Part shown: in pieces, positions 59,459 through 64,000 of the stretch | Layout: each line of letters opens with the position of its first letter | Position numbering within the stretch: position 1 is the stretch's first letter | Assembly: GCF_002368295.1 (NCBI RefSeq) | Contig: NZ_AP018248.1 | Coordinates: 3,515,502 to 3,579,501, forward strand | DNA length: 64,000 nucleotides | Source: Tolypothrix tenuis PCC 7101 | GTDB lineage: Bacteria; Cyanobacteriota; Cyanobacteriia; Cyanobacteriales; Nostocaceae | Direction: 5' to 3' | Notes under the pieces: generated by a model | Seen by the model: the letters and a program-made list of their open reading frames with translations, nothing else | The model's database searches: none | Told to the model about the DNA's origin: nothing | Position numbers and translations under genes: made by a program

Positions 59459-59899
59459 ATGTTGACCTTTACCCAACTGAAACCACCTGATTCTGATGCT
59501 GTAGTTAGCTTAACTTTACCTCTCACAGCCGAAGAACGCACCCGCAGCCGCCATCGTTTTGAAACAGCAGATGGTCAGGTTGTATTTTTGCGTTTACCTA
59601 GAGGTACAGTTCTGCAAGATGGTGATATTCTCCTAGAAGAAACCCAAGATATTTTAATGAGAATTAAAGCAAAACCAGAACCAGTAATAACTGTTTTTGC
59701 TAATACACCACAGTTATTATTAAGAGCCGCATATCATTTAGGAAATCGCCATGTTCCTGTAGAAATTACAATTAATTATTTACGCTTATCTCACGACTCA
59801 GTTTTGCAAACAATGTTAGAACAATTAGGGTTAGAAATTAAAGCAGAAATTTTACCATTTCAGCCAGAACAGGGAGCTTATGGACATCACGCTCACTGA
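59459..59899 (+). CDS. ureE: Urease accessory protein UreE
   Basis: A nickel-carrying chaperone that delivers Ni to the urease active-site complex. It has 146 residues, with the peptide-binding N-terminal domain (LTLPLTAEERTRSRHRFETA; GTVLQDGDILLEE) and the metal-binding C-terminal domain (AYHLGNRHVPVEI). The C-terminal tail GAYGHHAH is only a short His stretch compared with some bacterial UreE proteins. Its stop overlaps the start of ureF by 20 bp, so the two are translated together. Urease structural genes (ureABC) and ureD are not in the window. Confidence 0.93.
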   Translation: MLTFTQLKPPDSDAVVSLTLPLTAEERTRSRHRFETADGQVVFLRLPRGTVLQDGDILLEETQDILMRIKAKPEPVITVFANTPQLLLRAAYHLGNRHVPVEITINYLRLSHDSVLQTMLEQLGLEIKAEILPFQPEQGAYGHHAH

Positions 59900-60566
59900 T
59901 AACTCTTTTTTAGCTATTTTGCAATTAACTAGCCCAGCTTTACCCGTGGGAGCATATAGTTATTCGGAAGGATTAGAAACTTTAGTTGAACAAAATACTA
60001 TTACCAATCAGCAAACCCTGCAAGACTGGTTAGCATCTCAACTAAGTTATGGTGCAATTCGCATTGAAGCGGCGGTGATGCTCAGAGCTTATAAATCAGC
60101 GAAAATCGGAGATTTAGCGGCATTAACCCATTGGAACCATTGGTTATCGGCTGCTAGAGAAACCACAGAATTACGCAATGCTAGCTGGCAAATGGGGCGA
60201 TCGCTCATGCAATTACTTGGTAAACTACAACCAGAAATCATGCCCATAGTGAATGCTGTGGGTAATCCTAGCAATTATGCGATCGCCTTTGGTATTGCGG
60301 CAGCTCATTGGCAAATCAACATTCAAGCTGCTGTACTAGGATATCTGCATAGTTGGGCGAGTAATTTAATTACCGCTGGTGTCAAACTGATACCTCTAGG
60401 ACAAACCACCGGACAGCAGTTACTACTAGACTTACAGCCATTATTAAATATTGCAGCAGTAGAAATTTTAGCTTTAGAAGATGATGAACTCGCCTGTTGT
60501 ACTTGGGGCTTATCCCTTGCTAGTATGCAGCATGAAACGCAGTATACAAGGTTGTTTAGGAGTTAG
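59880..60566 (+). CDS. ureF: Urease accessory protein UreF
   Basis: A 228-residue helical chaperone, part of the UreDFG complex; UreF is thought to gate the GTPase UreG. Diagnostic segments are LPVGAYSYSEGLETLVE (about 21-37), RETTELRNASWQMGRSL, and the C-terminal DDELACCTWGLSLASMQHET. Length normal. It overlaps ureE by 20 bp. ureG follows, but after 140 bp of repeats. Confidence 0.94.
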   Translation: MDITLTDNSFLAILQLTSPALPVGAYSYSEGLETLVEQNTITNQQTLQDWLASQLSYGAIRIEAAVMLRAYKSAKIGDLAALTHWNHWLSAARETTELRNASWQMGRSLMQLLGKLQPEIMPIVNAVGNPSNYAIAFGIAAAHWQINIQAAVLGYLHSWASNLITAGVKLIPLGQTTGQQLLLDLQPLLNIAAVEILALEDDELACCTWGLSLASMQHETQYTRLFRS

Positions 60567-60568
60567 GG

Positions 60569-60705
60569 ATTGGGGACTGGGGACTGGGGACAAGGGAAAA
60601 ATAACAAACCCGCAATTACCAATTACCAATTACCAATTACCAATTACCAATTACCAATTACCAATTACCAATTACCAATTACCAATTACCAATTACCAAT
60701 TACCA
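60569..60705. repeat. Heptamer arrays GGGGACT and CAATTAC between ureF and ureG
   Basis: About three GGGGACT units directly after the ureF stop, then about 13 perfect CAATTAC/CCAATTA units (60614-60705) ending at the ureG start codon. The array replaces a normal spacer and ribosome site. Confidence 0.93.
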
Positions 60706-60706
60706 A

Positions 60707-61309
60707 ATGACAAATAACACTTTTCGAGTAGGAGTTGCAGGCCCGGTTGGTTCGGGGAAAACTGCGTTAGTAGATGCTTTATGTAAGGCTTTGCGCGAAC
60801 AGTATCAAATTGCTGTAGTGACCAATGATATTTATACTCAAGAGGATGCACAATTTTTGGTGCGTTCTCAGGCGCTAGCAAGCGATCGCATTTTGGGTGT
60901 AGAAACGGGTGGTTGTCCCCATACTGCAATTCGCGAAGATGCTTCGATGAATTTGGCCGCAATTGAACAATTAGAGCAGCGATTTACTAATTTAGATTTG
61001 GTATTTTTAGAAAGTGGCGGCGATAATTTAGCAGCTACATTCAGCCCGGAATTAGTTGATTTAACCATTTATGTCATCGATGTCGCGGCTGGTGATAAAA
61101 TCCCTCGCAAAGGCGGGCCAGGTATTACTAAATCTGATTTATTGGTAATTAATAAAATCGACCTTGCGCCTTATGTCGGTGCAGATTTAAATGTTATGGA
61201 TAGAGATGCTAAAAAAATGCGTGGCGATAAACCCTTTATTTTTACTAACTTAAAAACTCAACAAGGGCTAACAGAAGTAATTCAATTCGTCCGCAAACAT
61301 ATTGCCTAA
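60707..61309 (+). CDS. ureG: Urease accessory GTPase UreG
   Basis: A 200-residue SIMIBI-class GTPase that couples GTP hydrolysis to nickel insertion. The P-loop GVAGPVGSGKTALVDAL is at about residues 8-24; then VVTNDIYTQEDAQFL, the Ni-binding CPH motif in GVETGGCPHTAIREDAS (about 64-80), LVFLESGGDNLAATF and NKIDLAPYVG. All features normal. The start ATG follows the CAATTAC array with only one base between. It belongs to the ureEFG cluster but may be less efficiently translated or have its own promoter. Confidence 0.96.
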   Translation: MTNNTFRVGVAGPVGSGKTALVDALCKALREQYQIAVVTNDIYTQEDAQFLVRSQALASDRILGVETGGCPHTAIREDASMNLAAIEQLEQRFTNLDLVFLESGGDNLAATFSPELVDLTIYVIDVAAGDKIPRKGGPGITKSDLLVINKIDLAPYVGADLNVMDRDAKKMRGDKPFIFTNLKTQQGLTEVIQFVRKHIA

Positions 61310-61376
61310 CATGAATTTAAAAAATGAGTCACATACATCTGATACGATTAATTTTGTATCACAGTTATGGTGGAAC

Positions 61377-61760
61377 CTAATCTTTTGGCAATAATGCTGT
61401 AACTGAGGCGATTAGAGTATCTAAATCAATAGCCTTTCTTATAAATCCGTTAATTTCCACATGATTAATATTTTCAATATCAAATTTATCTATTCCTGTA
61501 ATCAGGATAATAGGAATGGACTTAAGTTTATGAGATTGTTTTATTTTTTGAATAATCTCTAATCCGCTAATTACAGGCATTTTCAAATCTACTATTAATA
61601 AGTCTGGTAAATCAGGCTTATTATCCAGAAAATCCAGCAATGCTACACCTGAAAGAAAGATTTTGCTTTTAAATCCATGTATTAAAAGTGCCGATTTTAA
61701 CCAGAGTGTATTTTCTACAGAATCATCACAAATAAATATTTGTTTTGTATGGTTATGCAT
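61377..61760 (-). CDS. Single-domain response regulator (CheY-like)
   Basis: A 127-residue receiver domain. Acidic pocket in FICDDSVEN (about 9-17), phospho-acceptor Asp in LLIVDLKMPVISGLEI (about 58), Thr in IILITGI and conserved Lys in GFIRKAIDLDTL. No output domain, so it acts in a phosphorelay or on a partner protein. The kinase partner is not obvious; the hybrid kinase 2 kb away is on the opposite strand. It is AT-rich and convergent with ureG. Confidence 0.88.
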   Translation of the reverse strand: MHNHTKQIFICDDSVENTLWLKSALLIHGFKSKIFLSGVALLDFLDNKPDLPDLLIVDLKMPVISGLEIIQKIKQSHKLKSIPIILITGIDKFDIENINHVEINGFIRKAIDLDTLIASVTALLPKD

Positions 61761-62232
61761 ATATATAAAATCATGATTAATTATAAAAGATTAGTTTGAT
61801 TCAAAGATTTATAATACTTAGATATTGTATGAATAGAAAATTATTATTTAATAATATTTACATGATGAAAAATTTTTGTGATCAAAATCACAAAATAAAG
61901 TAATTAAAATGTGCTTCTGTACGTAGGAAGAGAAAAATATTTGCCAATAAGCATGAAAGGATGATTATTTGAGCCTTGGCATGGAAATTGAGTCTATAAT
62001 CGCCTGTAAGCCTTGACTTTCAAGTAAAATTATGGAGTTTAATTAAAATGTCAGCATCACAACTACTCGAGAAGCATTGAAATACACAAATCATAATAAA
62101 AAATATGGTTATATAGATAAATAAAAATTTTTTCTGCTTCTGTTTTACCCTATCTAGAAATTTATCGACAGAATGATGCTGATATGTACACGAGACTATA
62201 AGCTAGTACAAGCGAACTATTAAAATAATGGA
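61761..62232. other. AT-rich divergent promoter region
   Basis: It lies between the divergent response regulator and photolyase genes. Very AT-rich. No coding frame, repeat family or recognisable operator seen. Confidence 0.45.
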
Positions 62233-63663
62233 ATGTCTGACTTAATTCTATTTTGGCATCGCCGCGATTTAAGGATTTCTGATAATACAGGACTAGCCGC
62301 AGCCCGTAAACAAAGTCCTAAGGTAGTAGGAGTATTTTGTCTTGACCCGAATATTCTCCAACGAGATGATATTGCGGCGGTGCGGGTAACTTATATGATT
62401 GGCTGCTTACAAGCATTACAAAAGCGCTATGCGGAAGCTGGTAGCCAGTTGTTAATACTTCATGGTAATCCCATGCAAGCAATTCCCGCCTTAGCTACGG
62501 CGTTGAATGCCAAAGCTGTGTTTTGGAACTGGGATGTAGAACCCTATTCTCAAGAACGCGATCGCACTATAATTGATGCACTCCAAGAAAAAGGCATTGC
62601 ATTTTTAACAGAAAACTGGGATCAGATACTGCACTCGCCAGCAGAAATTCGCACGGGTGGTAATGCCCCTTACACTGTTTACACCCCCTTCTGGAAAAAT
62701 TGGATTAGCAAAGCCAAGGCTAAACCAGTAGAAACTCTGCAAAATGCCGAAGGGTTAACAGCCATTGAACAAGAAATTGCCCAACAAACTGGAGCAATAC
62801 CACTACCAACCGCCAAAGATTTAGGATTTATCTGGGATGGTGGATTAGTTCTTCCCCCAGGAGAAACTGCAGCGCAGGAACGGTTAGAGGAATTCAGCGC
62901 TAGTGCGATTAATGAATACCAGGAACAGCGGAATTTTCCAGCTATGGATGGCACATCGCAACTAAGTGCAGCTTTAAAGTTTGGAGTAATTGGCATTCGC
63001 ACCGTTTGGCAAACTACCCTAGAAGCGTTAGAAAATAGCCGTAGCGACGAAACCACAACCAGCATCCGCACATGGCAACAAGAACTAGCATGGCGGGAAT
63101 TTTATCAACACGCTATGTATCACTTCCCGGAATTAGCTGAAGGTGCATACCGCGAAGCCTTCAAAAACTTTCCTTGGGAAAACAACGAAGAACATTATCA
63201 AGCTTGGTGTGAAGGTAGAACAGGTTACCCCATTGTTGATGCAGCCATGCGCCAAATGAATGAAAGCGGCTGGATGCATAACCGTTGTCGGATGATTGTT
63301 GCCAGTTTCTTGACTAAAGACTTATTAATCAGTCCGCAATTGGGAGAAAAATACTTTATGCAGAGATTGATTGATGGGGACTTATCTGCCAATAATGGTG
63401 GTTGGCAATGGAGTGCTTCTAGTGGCATGGATCCCAAACCTATACGTATTTTCAACCCAGCTAGCCAAGCACAAAAATTCGATCCAGATGCCGAATATAT
63501 TCGCCAATGGTTGCCAGAATTGCGGTCTATAGATACAGAATATTTAGTTACGGGTAAAATCACACCACTAGAACGCCGTGCTGTCGGCTATCCTGACCCC
63601 ATTGTGGATCATAAGATTCAGCAAAAACAGTTTAAACAGGTTTATCAACAGCAAAAAAACTAG
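62233..63663 (+). CDS. phr: Deoxyribodipyrimidine photo-lyase, class I (cyanobacterial 8-HDF type)
   Basis: A light-driven repair enzyme for UV cyclobutane dimers, 476 residues. N-terminal antenna domain starts LILFWHRRDLRISDNTGLAA; LHGNP and the NWDVEPYSQERD segment follow, as in the Anacystis enzyme that carries 8-HDF. The FAD domain has WQQELAWREFYQHAMYHFP, DAAMRQMNESGWMHNRCRMI, the active-site NNGGWQWSASSGMDPKPIRI and FNPASQAQKFDPDAEYIRQW. All key residues for CPD repair appear present; a cryptochrome-like role cannot be excluded. Monocistronic. Confidence 0.95.
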   Translation: MSDLILFWHRRDLRISDNTGLAAARKQSPKVVGVFCLDPNILQRDDIAAVRVTYMIGCLQALQKRYAEAGSQLLILHGNPMQAIPALATALNAKAVFWNWDVEPYSQERDRTIIDALQEKGIAFLTENWDQILHSPAEIRTGGNAPYTVYTPFWKNWISKAKAKPVETLQNAEGLTAIEQEIAQQTGAIPLPTAKDLGFIWDGGLVLPPGETAAQERLEEFSASAINEYQEQRNFPAMDGTSQLSAALKFGVIGIRTVWQTTLEALENSRSDETTTSIRTWQQELAWREFYQHAMYHFPELAEGAYREAFKNFPWENNEEHYQAWCEGRTGYPIVDAAMRQMNESGWMHNRCRMIVASFLTKDLLISPQLGEKYFMQRLIDGDLSANNGGWQWSASSGMDPKPIRIFNPASQAQKFDPDAEYIRQWLPELRSIDTEYLVTGKITPLERRAVGYPDPIVDHKIQQKQFKQVYQQQKN

Positions 63664-63811
63664 CTTGAAAATGGGCATAGGGCATTGGGGATGAGGCATG
63701 GGAAAGACACATACATTTTCATGCTTGGTTATGCCAAAACCTAGCGTGAATGACTGACATGAAGAATTAATACCGATTCACCAGAATCCTAATTATACAG
63801 ATAGATTTTGC

Positions 63812-64000
63812 GTAGGGGTTTAGCAATGCTCATTGGTGTCAACTTAACGTGAAACCCTCTTGGCGACAACGTTCTGCCCTCATCCTGTGCCCCTTGAACA
63901 CCAACAGAGGGTAGCAAGAGATTTAATTCCCCTTCTCCAGGGGGAGAAGGGGTGAGGGGATGAGGGCGAGGGTTTTTGTACAACACGCGCCGTATTATAT
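63812..64000. repeat. MITE-like repeat family A, copy 5 (cut by window end)
   Basis: Starts GTAGGGGTTTAGCAATGCT, then CATTGGTGTCAACTTAACG and the usual interior; the part CTGTGCCCCTTGAACACCAA differs from the other copies. The right end lies beyond the window. Confidence 0.78.

Noticed and set aside
60614..60705. Possible CRISPR-like array
   Set aside because: The units are contiguous identical heptamers without spacers; this is a tandem repeat, not a CRISPR array. No cas genes are present.
1..64000. tRNA or rRNA genes
   Set aside because: I saw no cloverleaf with T-loop GGTTCAA-type sequence in proper context and no rRNA-like sequence on either strand; a tRNA scan could confirm.

Overview
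The window reads as chromosome of a filamentous, probably heterocyst-forming cyanobacterium (Nostoc/Calothrix/Tolypothrix type). The evidence is the very frequent HIP1 octamer GCGATCGC, the many heptamer tandem repeats (GGGGATT, TTGGTAA, CAATTAC, ATTACGA), the many small palindromic and MITE-like repeats, and typical cyanobacterial gene families: AMIN-domain protein, DUF2555, Nif11-like peptide, treZ-treY-treH, and a giant Ser/Thr kinase/ATPase/histidine kinase. No tRNA, rRNA, CRISPR array, transposase or integrase was found.

Layout. 1-3.2 kb: C-terminal part of a CHAT protein, a small membrane protein, a fasciclin-domain protein and a ketopantoate-reductase-like enzyme. 3.2-10.1 kb (minus strand): trehalose cluster treZ-treY-treH, which makes trehalose from maltooligosaccharides and hydrolyses it. 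10.4-14.1 kb: an Rpn-family nuclease gene split by a small repeat, an SDR dehydrogenase and a truncated NB-ARC-type ATPase. 14.2-19.8 kb (minus strand): an AMIN-domain exported protein, a small secreted protein and two CPA2 cation/proton antiporters. 20-22 kb: small genes. 22-23.2 kb: repeat-rich debris holding a TPR pseudogene hit by a MITE. 23.2-27.8 kb: partial DNA phosphorothioation (dnd) locus, dndD - toxin/antitoxin pair - dndE - dnd-associated methyltransferase, with no dndB or dndC. 28-32.5 kb: AmpG-like transporter, membrane proteins, an acetyltransferase and a HEAT-repeat protein. 33-39.8 kb: GH63-like glycosidase, EgtD, a pentapeptide protein, an unknown conserved protein and a DUF4112 protein. 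40.2-45.6 kb: an 1802-residue kinase flanked by 34-bp inverted repeats. 45.9-54.6 kb: hydrolase, zinc dehydrogenase, PPOX-like protein, Nif11-like peptide, purH, carboxylesterase, DUF2555 and coaBC. 55.6-59.4 kb: a Tat-type lipoprotein binding protein overlapping a hybrid histidine kinase. 59.5-61.3 kb: ureE-ureF-ureG. 61.4-63.7 kb: a single-domain response regulator and a photolyase.

The clearest unusual material is the repeat biology. Family A (~190 bp, TIR CATTGGTGTCAACTTAA) has one copy with a 9-bp target duplication inside a reconstructable TPR reading frame. Family E (87-126 bp, TIR CAATACT) also has flanking direct repeats. Other items worth a second look are the inverted repeats around the giant kinase, the dnd locus lacking dndC, the binding-protein/kinase pair without transporter genes, and the stand-alone Nif11-like peptide. 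All functional calls come from reading translated sequence; no database search was run.
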